The notes under the pieces: generated by a model | Told to the model about the DNA's origin: nothing | The model's input: only the letters and a program-made list of their open reading frames with translations | The model's database searches: none | Made by a program: the position numbers and the translations under genes | In this document: positions 18,588 to 27,120 of the stretch, in pieces | Numbering within the stretch: position 1 is the first letter of the stretch | How the letters are laid out: each line of letters opens with the position of its first letter | DNA from: Bradyrhizobium guangzhouense | GTDB taxonomy: Bacteria > Pseudomonadota > Alphaproteobacteria > Rhizobiales > Xanthobacteraceae | Direction: 5' to 3' | DNA length: 64,000 bases | Assembly (NCBI RefSeq): GCF_004114955.1 | Contig: NZ_CP030053.1 | Span: 2,232,001 to 2,296,000 of the forward strand

Positions 18588-18770
18588 ATGAACAGGCTGG
18601 TCGAAATTCGCAGTCAGGAATCCCTCTGTCGGGAGCGCGCCGCGCTCGATTTCGAACGTCGGGTTTTCTGGCTGGCGCAAGCCCAGGAGTGGGAACAGCG
18701 CGCGCTCGACGAAATTGCCTATCACTTTCGCGAGTGCAACGTCGCTCACGCAGAACTTGCGCGAAACTGA
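18588..18770 (+). CDS. Small conserved-type protein (60 aa)
   Basis: ATG 18588 follows AAGGAG. The protein MNRLVEIRSQESLCRERAAL... is a highly charged single helix pair rich in Arg, Glu and Trp. It looks like one of the short helical proteins common in Bradyrhizobium genomes. Function unknown. It converges on the VWA-protein gene, whose stop is 20 nt away. Confidence 0.6.
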   Translation: MNRLVEIRSQESLCRERAALDFERRVFWLAQAQEWEQRALDEIAYHFRECNVAHAELARN

Positions 18771-18790
18771 CGTTCGCTGCGACCTGAGAC

Positions 18791-20170
18791 TTACTGATAA
18801 GTGGCAACGATATCGGAGACCGCGCGCTCGAGCTGCTGTGCGGTGGCGCATTGCCGCACCACGCTGCAAAAGGTCGCATAACGCGGCATCTCGGAATCGC
18901 CAAAGCCCCAGGCGAGCCGTCCTTCGGGATTGAGCCAGACCAGCCGCTTCGATCGTTCGGAGATGCGGCGCAAGATATCTGCGCGCGGGTCGAGATTGTT
19001 GCTACGCGCATCGCCGAGTACGATCACCGTGGTCTGGGGCGTCAGCGCGCTCATGAAGTCCTTTTCGAAATCGACCAGCGCGGAGCCGTAGTCGGACGAG
19101 CCGAAGCCGACCTTGGACATGATCTCGGCCATCGCCTCCTCGGGCGACTTCTTCTCCAGGATCTCGCTGACCTCGATCAGATGTGACGAGAATGCGAAGG
19201 AGCGGACGTCGTCCACGACTTCGTGCAGGGAGTGGATCAGGAGCAGGAAGAAATCCGAGACCTGCGCAACCGAGCCGGAGACGTCGCACAGCGCCACGAT
19301 CTTCGGCCGGTCGCGATGCTTGCGCTTCCATGCAGTGAGGAAAGGCACGCCGCCCCAAGCGGCGTTCCGGCGGAGCGTGCGGCGGACGTCGAGATGGCCG
19401 CGGCGCTGGCGCTTGCGCGGCTTCGAATAGCGCTCGCGCAGGCGCCGCGCGATCTGGCGGATGAGGGCGCGCATCTCCGCCACCTGGCGCCGCTCGATGC
19501 GGGCAAGAGGCGCGTTGCGCAGGATTTCGTTGCGGAGGTTTTCAGCCTCTTCGCGGGCATAGAGCGCGAGTCCCTGCGAGACAGTATCGCGCACCGCCTC
19601 GCGCAACGCATCTAGCGCGGCGCGCAGGCGTTCGGCGAGTGCCGGGTTCGTCCCGGTCAGCTCGTCAAGATCGTCGCGCAGGCGCTGGAGCCCCATCGCG
19701 TCGAGAATGCGGCTGGAGAAGATGCCGCGCTGGGTGGAGTAGCGGATATCGGAGAGTGATGCTGCGCCGGAAGCACTGGCGATGGCGGCCTGGATCGCGT
19801 TGCGATCCTGCGACAGCAGCATCTGTGCGAGCGGGCCCAATCGTTGTTGGGGCTGACCCCCGCCTGCATCGCTGTCCGAGCCTGACGAGGCCGACTGATC
19901 GGAGCCTTGTGAAGGCTCGTCATTGTCGTTTGCCTCGGGTTGATCCTGCCGCGGCTCGGGCTGGCTGAAGAACAGATCGAAGCAGTCGCCGAGCGCGAGC
20001 TTCTCGTCCTGTGATTTGGCGAGCGTCAGGAGCAGCGTGTCGCGCAGGATGGCCCGGTTGGTGAGACCGACCTGCGAGACCGCGCGCATCGCGTCGATGC
20101 TTTCGGCAGGCGAGACGTGGACGCCGGCGCCGCGCGCCGCCCGGAAGAAACGATGGAGGTTCTCGCGCAT
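18791..20170 (-). CDS. CoxE-like VWA-domain protein
   Basis: 459 aa. The N-terminal helical part is followed by a low-complexity acidic/Gln/Ser linker (about residues 70-110) and a basic region (YSKPRKRQRRGHLDVRRTLR, about residues 245-265). The C-terminal von Willebrand A domain has an intact MIDAS motif CDVSGSVAQ near residue 295. It belongs to the VWA-containing CoxE family, partners of MoxR AAA ATPases in metal-cofactor insertion or complex remodelling. The MoxR gene ends 6 nt upstream, so the two form an operon. No CO dehydrogenase or other client gene is nearby, so the client is unknown. Confidence 0.88.
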   Translation of the reverse strand: MRENLHRFFRAARGAGVHVSPAESIDAMRAVSQVGLTNRAILRDTLLLTLAKSQDEKLALGDCFDLFFSQPEPRQDQPEANDNDEPSQGSDQSASSGSDSDAGGGQPQQRLGPLAQMLLSQDRNAIQAAIASASGAASLSDIRYSTQRGIFSSRILDAMGLQRLRDDLDELTGTNPALAERLRAALDALREAVRDTVSQGLALYAREEAENLRNEILRNAPLARIERRQVAEMRALIRQIARRLRERYSKPRKRQRRGHLDVRRTLRRNAAWGGVPFLTAWKRKHRDRPKIVALCDVSGSVAQVSDFFLLLIHSLHEVVDDVRSFAFSSHLIEVSEILEKKSPEEAMAEIMSKVGFGSSDYGSALVDFEKDFMSALTPQTTVIVLGDARSNNLDPRADILRRISERSKRLVWLNPEGRLAWGFGDSEMPRYATFCSVVRQCATAQQLERAVSDIVATYQ

Positions 20171-20176
20171 CGGGCG

Positions 20177-21124
20177 TCAACCGAAGACGTTGGACCGGGC
20201 CGCCTTGGCGATGAAGGTCGTCACTTGCGGCGTAGCCGCCTCGATGTCGGCCTCGTATTTCAGGAGCACGTTGAGCGTGTCCTTGACGATCTCGGTGTCG
20301 AGCTCGCTTGCCTGGAGCAACACCAGCACGCGTGCCCAGTCGATGGTTTCGCTGACCGACGGTAGCTTCTTGAGGTCGAGCGAGCGGATTTCGTGAATGA
20401 AGCCGACCATCTGCCTGCGAAGCGTCTGCGAAATGCCGGGCACGCGGCTTTCGACAATGCGCTCCTCAAGCCGCTGCTCGGGGAAGCCGATGTGCAGATG
20501 CAGGCAACGCCGCTTCAGGGCGTCGCCCAGATCGCGCTCGCTGTTGGAGGTGAGGATCACGGTCGGTGGCGTGATCGCCGAGACCGTGCCGAGCTCGGGG
20601 ATCGTGACCTGGAAGTCGGAGAGGATTTCAAGCAGCAACGATTCGAATTCGGCATCCGATTTGTCGATCTCGTCGATCAGCAACACGCAGCCGCCCGGCT
20701 GCTCCAGCGCCTGGAGGAGGGGACGCGGCTCGACGAATTCCTTGGAGAAGAACACGTCGCCGAAATCGTGGAGCTGATCGAGGGCGGCATGTAGCGTCTG
20801 CGCGCCGCCGAGGACTTCTCCGAGCTTGTCCTTGAGGATCTGGGTGTAGAGCAGCTGCTTGGCGTATTTCCATTCATAGAGCGCCTTGGCCTCGTCGAGG
20901 CCTTCGTAGCATTGCAGGCGGATCATCTTCTTGCCGCGCCATGCGGCGATCGCCTTGGCGAGCTCGGTCTTGCCGACGCCCGCGGGGCCCTCGACCAGGA
21001 TCGGCTTTTCGATCTGCTGCGACAGATAGACGGCGGTCGCGATCTGCCGGCTCGCGATATAGCCTTGCGCGGCGAGGCCGCTCTCCACTGCCTCGATCGC
21101 GGTCGAGGCCTTCTGATCAGCCAC
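20177..21124 (-). CDS. MoxR-family AAA ATPase
   Basis: About 315 aa. Walker A GPAGVGKTELAKA, Walker B VLLIDEIDKSD, sensor-1 TSNSERDLGDALKRRCL with the arginine finger, and a C-terminal lid helix bundle are all present. It is a chaperone-like ATPase that works with the VWA protein encoded next to it. The start is uncertain: GTG 21124 (VADQKAS...) has GGGAGC upstream and fits the family length, while an in-frame TTG at 21187 would add 21 residues. Confidence 0.85.
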   Translation of the reverse strand: MADQKASTAIEAVESGLAAQGYIASRQIATAVYLSQQIEKPILVEGPAGVGKTELAKAIAAWRGKKMIRLQCYEGLDEAKALYEWKYAKQLLYTQILKDKLGEVLGGAQTLHAALDQLHDFGDVFFSKEFVEPRPLLQALEQPGGCVLLIDEIDKSDAEFESLLLEILSDFQVTIPELGTVSAITPPTVILTSNSERDLGDALKRRCLHLHIGFPEQRLEERIVESRVPGISQTLRRQMVGFIHEIRSLDLKKLPSVSETIDWARVLVLLQASELDTEIVKDTLNVLLKYEADIEAATPQVTTFIAKAARSNVFG

Positions 21125-21269
21125 GAAATGGCGCTCCCAAATGTCTTGCTTGAGGGGTGTTCTGCCTGCGTTCCCGGCAAAGAACAAGCCTCGTTTGGGA
21201 CGGCCTGACCCGCGCTGACATCAGCTTTTTCCGTTCAGCGCAAATACTTAAGGGCTGCTGATCGCTCGA

Positions 21270-21470
21270 TCAGTGCCTCAGCAACTCCGGCTTGCGGATG
21301 GTCTGCCTGACCTCGGCGCCGCAATCGGCGCATTCATAGACGAAGTCGATCTTGGCAAGGCTCCAGTGCGGCTCGACCTCGCGCACATACATCGGCAGGA
21401 ACCCCATGCATGTCGGGCAAATCACAGGCGCGATTTCGATGTCCTGATGATGCTGTACATAAGCTGGCAT
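21270..21470 (-). CDS. Small zinc-ribbon protein
   Basis: 66 aa with two Cys pairs, CPTC (about residues 18-21) and CADC (about 48-51), the pattern of a zinc ribbon. ATG 21470 is preceded by GGAGAG. Function unknown; it stands alone, divergent from the quinone oxidoreductase gene. Confidence 0.7.
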   Translation of the reverse strand: MPAYVQHHQDIEIAPVICPTCMGFLPMYVREVEPHWSLAKIDFVYECADCGAEVRQTIRKPELLRH

Positions 21471-21697
21471 CTCGGCTCTCCTTCGCAGGCGACCACCAAA
21501 CCCCGCGAAGAGGCTACTGCCGGTCGCTCCGAGACCGTCATCAACTCTTTCGAACAGAGGTGGAACGGCGAGGGTTTGTCGTTCGCTGTGACATTCTTGT
21601 TACGTCTTCTATACTGTAACAGGCGGACCAAATGCCTATTTCTCGGGCCGATCCGCCCTTCGAGGACCATCAACGCAACGATAAGGGAGCAACGCCC

Positions 21698-22672
21698 ATG
21701 ACTCACGCCATTCGTTTTCACAAGACCGGTGGTCCGGAAGTCCTGCTTTGGGAGGAGGTCAGTGTCGGCAAGCCGGGGCCGGGCGAGGCGCGCATCCGCC
21801 ATACTGCCGTGGGCCTCAACTTCGTCGACATCTACAATCGCTCCGGTGTGTATCCGGTGCAGCTGCCGAGCGGGCTCGGCAGCGAGGCGGCTGGCGTTGT
21901 AGAGGAGGTCGGCCCCGGCGTTACCGATCTGAAACCAGGCGATCGCGTCGCTTATGGTGCATCACCGCTCGGCGCTTATTCCGAGGCACGGCTGATCCCG
22001 GCCGACCGGCTGTTGAAGATTCCCGACGGTGTCGACGACAAGACCGCCGCGGCGATGATGCTGAAGGGACTGACGACACAATATCTGATCCGGCAGACCT
22101 ATCGTGTGAAGGCCGGCGATACCATTCTGCTGCATGCCGCCGCCGGCGGCGTTGGCCTGATCCTGAGCCAATGGGCCAAGCATCTCGGCGCAACCGTGAT
22201 CGGCACCGTCAGCAGCGACGAGAAGGCAAAGCTCGCCAAGGCGCACGGATGCGACCACGTCATCATCTATACGCGTGAGGATTTCGTGAAACGCGTCGAC
22301 GAGATCACCGGCGGCAAGAAGGTGCCAGTGGTCTATGATTCCGTCGGCAAGGACACGTTCCTGAAGTCGCTTGACTGCCTCGCGCCGCTTGGCGTCGCTG
22401 CGCTGTTCGGTGCATCCTCCGGCGCGGTCGAACCGCTCAATCTTGGTCTGCTCGCGCAGAAGGGTTCGCTCTATGTTACCCGGCCGACATTGTTCACCTA
22501 CGCGGCCAAGCGCGACAACCTGGTCGCCATGGCGAACGAGCTGTTCGATGTCGTCAAGTCCGGCGCAGTCAAGATCGCGGTGCACCAGAGCTATGCACTG
22601 AAGGACGCCGCCAAAGCGCATGCCGACCTTGCCGCGCGCAAGACCACGGGATCGACCGTTTTGACGGTGTGA
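21698..22672 (+). CDS. qorA: NADPH:quinone oxidoreductase (zeta-crystallin type)
   Basis: 324-aa member of the zinc-free medium-chain dehydrogenase group. The N-terminal half has GLNFVDIYNRSGVYPVQLP and GSEAAGVVEEVGPGV; the Rossmann half has HAAAGGVGLILSQWAKHLGA with the NADPH-binding loop. It lacks the zinc-ligand pattern of alcohol dehydrogenases, as expected. It reduces quinones in the cytosol using NADPH. ATG 21698 has AAGGGAG upstream. It appears monocistronic and ends at a strong hairpin. Confidence 0.88.
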   Translation: MTHAIRFHKTGGPEVLLWEEVSVGKPGPGEARIRHTAVGLNFVDIYNRSGVYPVQLPSGLGSEAAGVVEEVGPGVTDLKPGDRVAYGASPLGAYSEARLIPADRLLKIPDGVDDKTAAAMMLKGLTTQYLIRQTYRVKAGDTILLHAAAGGVGLILSQWAKHLGATVIGTVSSDEKAKLAKAHGCDHVIIYTREDFVKRVDEITGGKKVPVVYDSVGKDTFLKSLDCLAPLGVAALFGASSGAVEPLNLGLLAQKGSLYVTRPTLFTYAAKRDNLVAMANELFDVVKSGAVKIAVHQSYALKDAAKAHADLAARKTTGSTVLTV

Positions 22673-22684
22673 GCCCGGTTCAGT

Positions 22685-22716
22685 CGTGACGCAGGCTGCG
22701 TCAGGCCTGCGTCACG
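22685..22716. terminator. Bidirectional terminator hairpin
   Basis: CGTGACGCAGGC at 22685-22696 pairs perfectly with GCCTGCGTCACG at 22705-22716, loop 8 nt, then CTTTCT. It lies between convergent genes and overlaps the stop of the leftward one. Confidence 0.75.
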
Positions 22717-22987
22717 CTTTCTCGTGCTTGCGCAGGTCGCGAGCGTGATCATGACGGAGCGCCTGGAGATCCAGGTCTTCAGGCGGGATTTCGGGGAGGG
22801 CGGCCTCGGCCAAAATGGCTTCGGTCACGTCGTCGACCGAATTTTCCGCGATTTCGTGGATGAACAGAATGTTCCGGTATTCGCCGGAGCTGACGCGGGA
22901 GATGACCTCGCGCCTGGTGATTTCAGGATCGACGACCGCCTCGCGACCGCGGCGCCCGTAATCGATCATCACGACGAAATACTGCAT
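22712..22987 (-). CDS. Small hypothetical protein (91 aa), probably controlled by the adjacent repressor
   Basis: MQYFVVMIDYGRRGREAVVD... has a ferredoxin-like strand-helix pattern and an acidic C-terminal half (VDDVTEAILAEAALPEIPPE). It is not recognised. The start is ATG 22987; an in-frame codon 18 nt earlier is less likely. The 100 bp upstream carries two palindromic sites (23032-23045 and 23064-23075), so expression is probably governed by the S24-type repressor encoded next to it. Confidence 0.65.
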   Translation of the reverse strand: MQYFVVMIDYGRRGREAVVDPEITRREVISRVSSGEYRNILFIHEIAENSVDDVTEAILAEAALPEIPPEDLDLQALRHDHARDLRKHEKA

Positions 22988-23031
22988 CAAACGATCCTGC
23001 CGCACCCCCGGTGGTCGGGTGCGCGGCAGAG

Positions 23032-23075
23032 TATTTCCGGAAATAAGAAAAAAGTCAAGGAGGATTTCCGAAAAT
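23032..23075. promoter_or_regulatory. Paired operator-like palindromes
   Basis: TATTTCCGGAAATA at 23032-23045 is a perfect 14-bp palindrome. ATTTCCGAAAAT at 23064-23075 is a near copy, 31 bp away, about three helical turns. They lie upstream of the 22712-22987 gene and just after the repressor gene. Related sites precede the repressor gene itself. Confidence 0.6.
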
Positions 23076-23087
23076 CGGGAATGCCTG

Positions 23088-23717
23088 TTATCGACCCTTC
23101 TTGCGCGGGCGGGCCGATTTGGCGCGCAACCGTTCGAGCTGGCCTTTTGGCATCGAGAGACAGATCTCTCCGACCCAGTCCAGCTTGACGCCGACGATCG
23201 GCTTGGCGTTGAAGCTCGTGAGGTTGACGACAGAGGGGGATTTGCCCCGCTCGATGGTCTTCAGATAGCGCTCGCCGGTCTTGAGCCGAACAACGGCCTC
23301 TTCGCCATAGAAGCTCGACAGCGGATGACGCTGGTCCTTGTAGACAACGATCACGTCGCCGCTTTCGTATTTGGGCAGCATCGAATCGCCAACGATCTCG
23401 AAGGCCACGGTCTCTTCCATGATCGGGAAGGGCAGCGCGATATCGCCGAGCCCTTCCGGCGGAACCTGCTCGAAGTCAGGCTCGATCACGGCGCCGGCAC
23501 CAACGCGGCCCATGATCGGCGCGAGGTTCAGCTCGAGATACTGCATGATCGGGATGATTTCCGAGGCCTTCACCAGGCGTTCACCACCAAGGATTTCCGA
23601 TACGGCACCCGGGCGCACGCCCATCGCCGCGGCCAGCCCGCCTTTGCTCTTGCCCGTCTTTTCCAGGCCCCGCTCGATCATCGCAACGTCCAACATGGTG
23701 ATTCCCTCGATTGCCAT
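23088..23717 (-). CDS. S24/LexA-like (CI-type) transcriptional repressor
   Basis: 209 aa. The N-terminal HTH of XRE type (GLEKTGKSKGGLAAAMGVRP GAVSEILGGERLV) spans about residues 15-50. The C-terminal peptidase-S24 fold (about residues 100-190) has FEIVGDSMLPKYESGDVIVV, containing the Ser of the Ser-Lys self-cleavage dyad, followed by VRLKTGERYLKTIE carrying the likely Lys. Such proteins are phage- or stress-type repressors inactivated by self-cleavage. Palindromic sites on both sides of the gene suggest autoregulation. The C-terminus is basic. It may be a domesticated phage regulator. Confidence 0.85.
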   Translation of the reverse strand: MAIEGITMLDVAMIERGLEKTGKSKGGLAAAMGVRPGAVSEILGGERLVKASEIIPIMQYLELNLAPIMGRVGAGAVIEPDFEQVPPEGLGDIALPFPIMEETVAFEIVGDSMLPKYESGDVIVVYKDQRHPLSSFYGEEAVVRLKTGERYLKTIERGKSPSVVNLTSFNAKPIVGVKLDWVGEICLSMPKGQLERLRAKSARPRKKGR

Positions 23718-23734
23718 GGTTCAGTCCCTTGTAA

Positions 23735-23799
23735 TCCGAAATTCGGAATTCATGCAATTATGAATATCAGAATTATGGCTTGACTTCGTATTCGGAATA
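23735..23799. promoter_or_regulatory. Operator sites upstream of the repressor and GcrA-like genes
   Basis: TCCGAA-A-TTCGGA at 23735-23747 and TATTC-G-GAATA at 23789-23799 are odd-centred perfect palindromes related to the sites at 23032-23075. The second lies just after a TTGACT hexamer (23780), so it would overlap a promoter directed to the GcrA-like gene. This is consistent with the S24 repressor controlling both directions. Confidence 0.55.
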
Positions 23800-23858
23800 A
23801 CGGAATGTGTGTGTCGCCTCGGGATCATGAGATCGGGGGTGCATCACAGGACAACAGC

Positions 23859-24392
23859 ATGGAACCGGGCCATTGGTCGTCGGAGCAGTCCGACGCGCTT
23901 CGCGACTACTTCTTCAAAGGACTGTCATATGCAGAGATCGGAAGGCAGATTAACGCAAGGTTTGGAACGGCTTACACGCGCAATGCGGTGGTCGGTCGCG
24001 CCAAGCGGCTCGGGCTCGGGCTCAGCAGGCCCGAACGAATGATAAGTCCGTCGATCGTGCCGTCCTTGCCGGGCGCATCTGCTCCGCTCACACCGCCTCG
24101 TGCCGCGCCACCCTGCTTGAACCTGCCACCGCCATCGGCCCTGAAGCCAGCCAATCCGGTCAAACTGCGCTGCGTCGGCGTCCAGCCGCGCCTGATCGCA
24201 CTGGACGAGCTCGAACCAGGCGATTGCCGCTACCCCTATGGCGGCGACAAGGAGGGGGAGGAGATCAACTTCTGCGGCCACCCACGTCAAGCAGGCTCAA
24301 GCTATTGCACGCCGCATGCGCGCCTCACTTGCGGTCCCGGCGCGGCCCGTACGGCAGCAGCCGTCGCGCTGAGGCTCGTCTCCGCCGCCTGA
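23859..24392 (+). CDS. GcrA-like cell-cycle regulator family protein
   Basis: 177 aa starting at ATG 23859. The N-terminal HTH reads WSSEQSDALRDYFFKGLSYA EIGRQINARFG ... TRNAVVGRAKRLGLGL, the GcrA signature. A Pro-rich linker follows, then a C-terminal Cys/His cluster (CRYPYG ... NFCGHP ... YCTPHARL). Canonical GcrA is an alphaproteobacterial sigma-70 cofactor that senses GANTC methylation. This copy keeps the domain plan but has an unusually long Pro/Ala linker, so it is probably a paralogue. It is followed 47 nt later by a DUF6456 gene. Confidence 0.85.
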   Translation: MEPGHWSSEQSDALRDYFFKGLSYAEIGRQINARFGTAYTRNAVVGRAKRLGLGLSRPERMISPSIVPSLPGASAPLTPPRAAPPCLNLPPPSALKPANPVKLRCVGVQPRLIALDELEPGDCRYPYGGDKEGEEINFCGHPRQAGSSYCTPHARLTCGPGAARTAAAVALRLVSAA

Positions 24393-24439
24393 GCCGCGCG
24401 CGACCGTCTTTTTCATGTCAATTCGCAAGGAGTTTCCGA

Positions 24440-25003
24440 GTGGCTCGTGCCCGACGCAACAAGTCTTACAGATTGACCGAACTTCACGACCGGCGCTCGC
24501 GCGACCTGCCGTTCAATGCCGAGGTCACGGAGGCAGAGGTCGATAATCCCCTCGCGCTAGATTCCGATGAGAAGATCGTGGCGATGCGGTCGATTCGCAA
24601 CGATCCGCTCGGCCGGCTGCTCTCGCATCGCCAGATCGATGAAGCGCAATATCGAGGTGGTCGCGCCTACCAGAACGACTGGGAGAGGGCAGAGCGGGGC
24701 CCGCAGGCCATGGACCCCAGCCGAGAATATGTTGACGGCACGAGCTCCCGCGAACCCCTGACGGAGCGTCAGCGTCAGGCCGTGCTGCGGTTGAATCGGG
24801 TCGAACGCGAGCTTGGCACCGACGGTGCCGCGCTGGTGCATGACGTGCTGGTGCTCGGCCTGACCATGGACCAGATCGGGCAGCGGCGCGCTGTCCGCAC
24901 CCAGCGCTGGAACGACTATTTCGCCCGGCGCTTTCGCGAATGCCTCGACCGGCTGGCGCTGGTTTATGGTTTTGCGATGGACGCGTCGGCGCGGCGCCGC
25001 TGA
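24440..25003 (+). CDS. DUF6456-type helix-turn-helix protein
   Basis: 187 aa starting at GTG 24440, with AAGGAG 7 nt upstream. The N-terminus is basic (VARARRNKSYRLTELHDRRS). The C-terminal helical domain LTERQRQAVLRLNRVERELG ... LVHDVLVLGLTMDQIGQRRA resembles the DUF6456 region found in Rhizobiales chromosomes and prophages. It is probably DNA-binding. It is in tandem with the GcrA-like gene and ends at a strong bidirectional hairpin. Exact function unknown. Confidence 0.7.
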   Translation: MARARRNKSYRLTELHDRRSRDLPFNAEVTEAEVDNPLALDSDEKIVAMRSIRNDPLGRLLSHRQIDEAQYRGGRAYQNDWERAERGPQAMDPSREYVDGTSSREPLTERQRQAVLRLNRVERELGTDGAALVHDVLVLGLTMDQIGQRRAVRTQRWNDYFARRFRECLDRLALVYGFAMDASARRR

Positions 25004-25006
25004 AGA

Positions 25007-25036
25007 ATGGGCCGACGGCTTTCGCCGTCGGCCCAT
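25007..25036. terminator. Bidirectional terminator hairpin
   Basis: ATGGGCCGACGGC at 25007-25019 pairs perfectly with GCCGTCGGCCCAT at 25024-25036 around a 4-nt loop, between convergent genes. Confidence 0.75.
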
Positions 25037-25049
25037 CTCCGGCCTCGCG

Positions 25050-25406
25050 TCACGGATGCGGCATGATCTGGTAGGGCGTGGTGTAAGGTTCGACGCGGAG
25101 CGAAGCGTTGGCCAGGAGGCCAATTTTGGCCGAGGGGGCCTGCTGCATTTCGCCGTTCTGTCCGCGATGCACGTTGTACTGCCAGACGGTAAGGTCGCCC
25201 CTCTGCGCCAGAGCGTGCGCGACCGCACTCGCGTCACTGCCGCCGAGCGCCTGGAGCTCGTCGGGCGACAGCCCGATGATGATCTCGTCCTTGACGGTGA
25301 CGATCTTGAACAGGTTCATTTTGGTCTCCTGCGCCCATGCGCCCTGAGTCGAGAGTGTAAGAAGCGCAGCCGCGGCGCCCTTGATGAGATCGCAGCGAGA
25401 AAGCAT
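25050..25406 (-). CDS. Small exported hypothetical protein
   Basis: 118 aa with a probable signal peptide (MLSRCDLIKGAAAALLTLST...AWA). The mature part holds IVTVKDEIIIGLSPDELQAL, a helix and a short C-terminal domain. An internal ATG (MNLFKIVTVKDEI, about 25318) has its own AGGAG site, so a cytosolic 88-aa form is also possible. Function unknown; no operon partner. Confidence 0.65.
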   Translation of the reverse strand: MLSRCDLIKGAAAALLTLSTQGAWAQETKMNLFKIVTVKDEIIIGLSPDELQALGGSDASAVAHALAQRGDLTVWQYNVHRGQNGEMQQAPSAKIGLLANASLRVEPYTTPYQIMPHP

Positions 25407-25593
25407 GCCGTCGTCCTTTGGTCCTGAGGCGCGCCCGAATCAAATCATTCATCAGCCATGGCGCCCGTGATCTGCGTGGTCGCAACCGCTTGGTCGCACG
25501 ATCTTGAACGACGGTTCACCAAGCGAGAGATATCGGACCATGATGAACCCCGATGCGGCGCGACGCGTCCAAGCCATGAAGGGGAGCTGCCGC

Positions 25594-26058
25594 ATGAAAT
25601 TCATCCATCTTGCTTGTCTGCTCGCATCTCTTGGCATGGCAGGCTCCGCCGTGGCCGCCGGTCCCTTTTTTGTCGGAAACTGGACATTCACGACGGCCGT
25701 GGTCGCGCCTTGGGCCGATCCGCACCGCAAGCCTGACGATGTCGAGCGCGCGCGGCTGATGGGCAGGACAGTCGCTCTCAAGACCGGGGAAATCTCCGGT
25801 CCGCGTCCATTTGCCTGTGCCAAGCCGCGCTACAAGGTGACCGATTATGGTCCCGACATGCTTTTCCAAGGCGCATTTGACGAGATGCGTAGCGCCGACG
25901 GGAAGGTCGATCCAAAGGCACTTGCCGCTTCGCTCGGCTTCGTCGGGTCCCGTATCAGGACATTGGAGACGGGCTGCGAGATCGACGTTCATTTCGTGGA
26001 CGATACAACCGCCGAAATCGGGCTCAACGATTACGTGTATACGCTGAAAAAGCGCTAG
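25594..26058 (+). CDS. Secreted hypothetical protein (154 aa)
   Basis: ATG 25594 follows AAGGGGAG. The signal peptide is MKFIHLACLLASLGMAGSAV...AAG. The mature protein has FFVGNWTFTTAVVAPWADP near its start, one Cys in PFACAKPRYKV and another in ETGCEIDVHF, which may form a disulfide. The pattern of short strands suggests a small periplasmic beta domain. Family not recognised. Confidence 0.7.
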   Translation: MKFIHLACLLASLGMAGSAVAAGPFFVGNWTFTTAVVAPWADPHRKPDDVERARLMGRTVALKTGEISGPRPFACAKPRYKVTDYGPDMLFQGAFDEMRSADGKVDPKALAASLGFVGSRIRTLETGCEIDVHFVDDTTAEIGLNDYVYTLKKR

Positions 26059-26446
26059 TTCGCAGTTTGCCAGTTTCCGAGCATCAGAAACGACGCGAAA
26101 CGTTGGTCGAATTGACAGCGATCGGGACCTTGTGGTGACTGTTGCTGCTTCTTGACGCAGGTGGGTGACTGCGGCGCGTATTCCTGTTATCCGGAATTGC
26201 CGTGGCGCGATGTCGACGAAGCATCGCTAAGTCTCACGGTTTGGCTTGCCCGACGGGTTGTTCCTTGACATAATTGCAACTTCTCGGGTCGGGCCGAGTC
26301 TATTCAGACCTACAGCTCAGCGCGCCAGCCTGCTGGGGTGCTCCGACCTAGAGTTCGTCGTCGCCGTGGCGTTCGGTGACGACAACCGGTCCTCGATCGG
26401 GCTTCGAACGCCCGACCCGAAGGGCCGATCCTGTCATAGGTGCGAG
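26059..26446. other. Intergenic, 388 bp
   Basis: No convincing gene. A TTGACA hexamer (about 26265) followed by AT-rich sequence could be a promoter for the small gene at 26447. A long in-frame extension of that gene into this stretch has poor protein character. Confidence 0.4.
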
Positions 26447-26632
26447 ATGAAGAACCTCAATTTCGCGGCTGAACTGCATCTCAAGCTCGGTGCACCCGCG
26501 ACCGGCACGGTCGAGAGCCTCCGCCTGCTGCGCGCCTTTCTCAAGCTCGCTCCCCGTCAACGCTTCGAGGTCATCAAGCTCGTCGAAGATCTCGTCACCG
26601 ACGAAACTCTCCCCGACCACCCCTTGTCCTAA
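26447..26632 (+). CDS. Small helical protein (61 aa)
   Basis: MKNLNFAAELHLKLGAPATG... LLRAFLKLAPRQRFEVIKLV EDLV is short, with an amphipathic C-terminal helix. ATG 26447 has only a weak ribosome site (AGGTGCGAG). Function unknown; kept because codon choice and composition look coding. Confidence 0.45.
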   Translation: MKNLNFAAELHLKLGAPATGTVESLRLLRAFLKLAPRQRFEVIKLVEDLVTDETLPDHPLS

Positions 26633-26778
26633 GCGTGGCCGAGCGCCGGCAATACGCTTGGTCCGTGCTCCCGACCGGTGATGGACCGTCGGGTGGCGGT
26701 TCCGGCTGACGCTTGGCCGCTGGAAGGCGGTGCGACAAATGTGATAATCAGTCAGGAAAAAGAGGGAGGAGTACGACC

Positions 26779-27120
26779 ATGATCGAACCGAAGCTCGAAG
26801 TTCCGGCTGAACTGCGTGACTTGGCGGAGAAGACGATCGACCAGGCGGAAAAGGCATTCGGCATGTTTTTCGATGCCGCCACCAAATCGATGTCGTCTGT
26901 TCCTGGCGCGAGCGCGGACGTGTCCAAGCAGGCGCTCGCCTTCACCGAGCAGAACATGAAGGCGGCATTCGAGCATGCGCGCAAGCTGGTTCATGCGACC
27001 GACCTTCAGGAGGCGATGCGAATCCAGTCCGAGTTCCTGCGCAGCCAGTTCACGAACGCCGGCGATCACATGCGCCAGATGACCGGCAACCTCATGCAGC
27101 CGGGCAAGGGCAAATCCTGA
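26779..27120 (+). CDS. Phasin-family protein
   Basis: 113 aa starting at ATG 26779 with GGGAGGAG upstream. It is almost entirely helical with the phasin pattern: MIEPKLEVPAELRDLAEKTI DQAEKAFGMF, an Ala/Ser-rich middle, FTEQNMKAAFEHARKLVHAT and LQEAMRIQSEFLRSQF. Phasins coat polyhydroxyalkanoate granules; short members of this type also occur as general granule or stress-associated proteins. No PHA synthase gene is in the window. It is monocistronic. Confidence 0.85.
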   Translation: MIEPKLEVPAELRDLAEKTIDQAEKAFGMFFDAATKSMSSVPGASADVSKQALAFTEQNMKAAFEHARKLVHATDLQEAMRIQSEFLRSQFTNAGDHMRQMTGNLMQPGKGKS

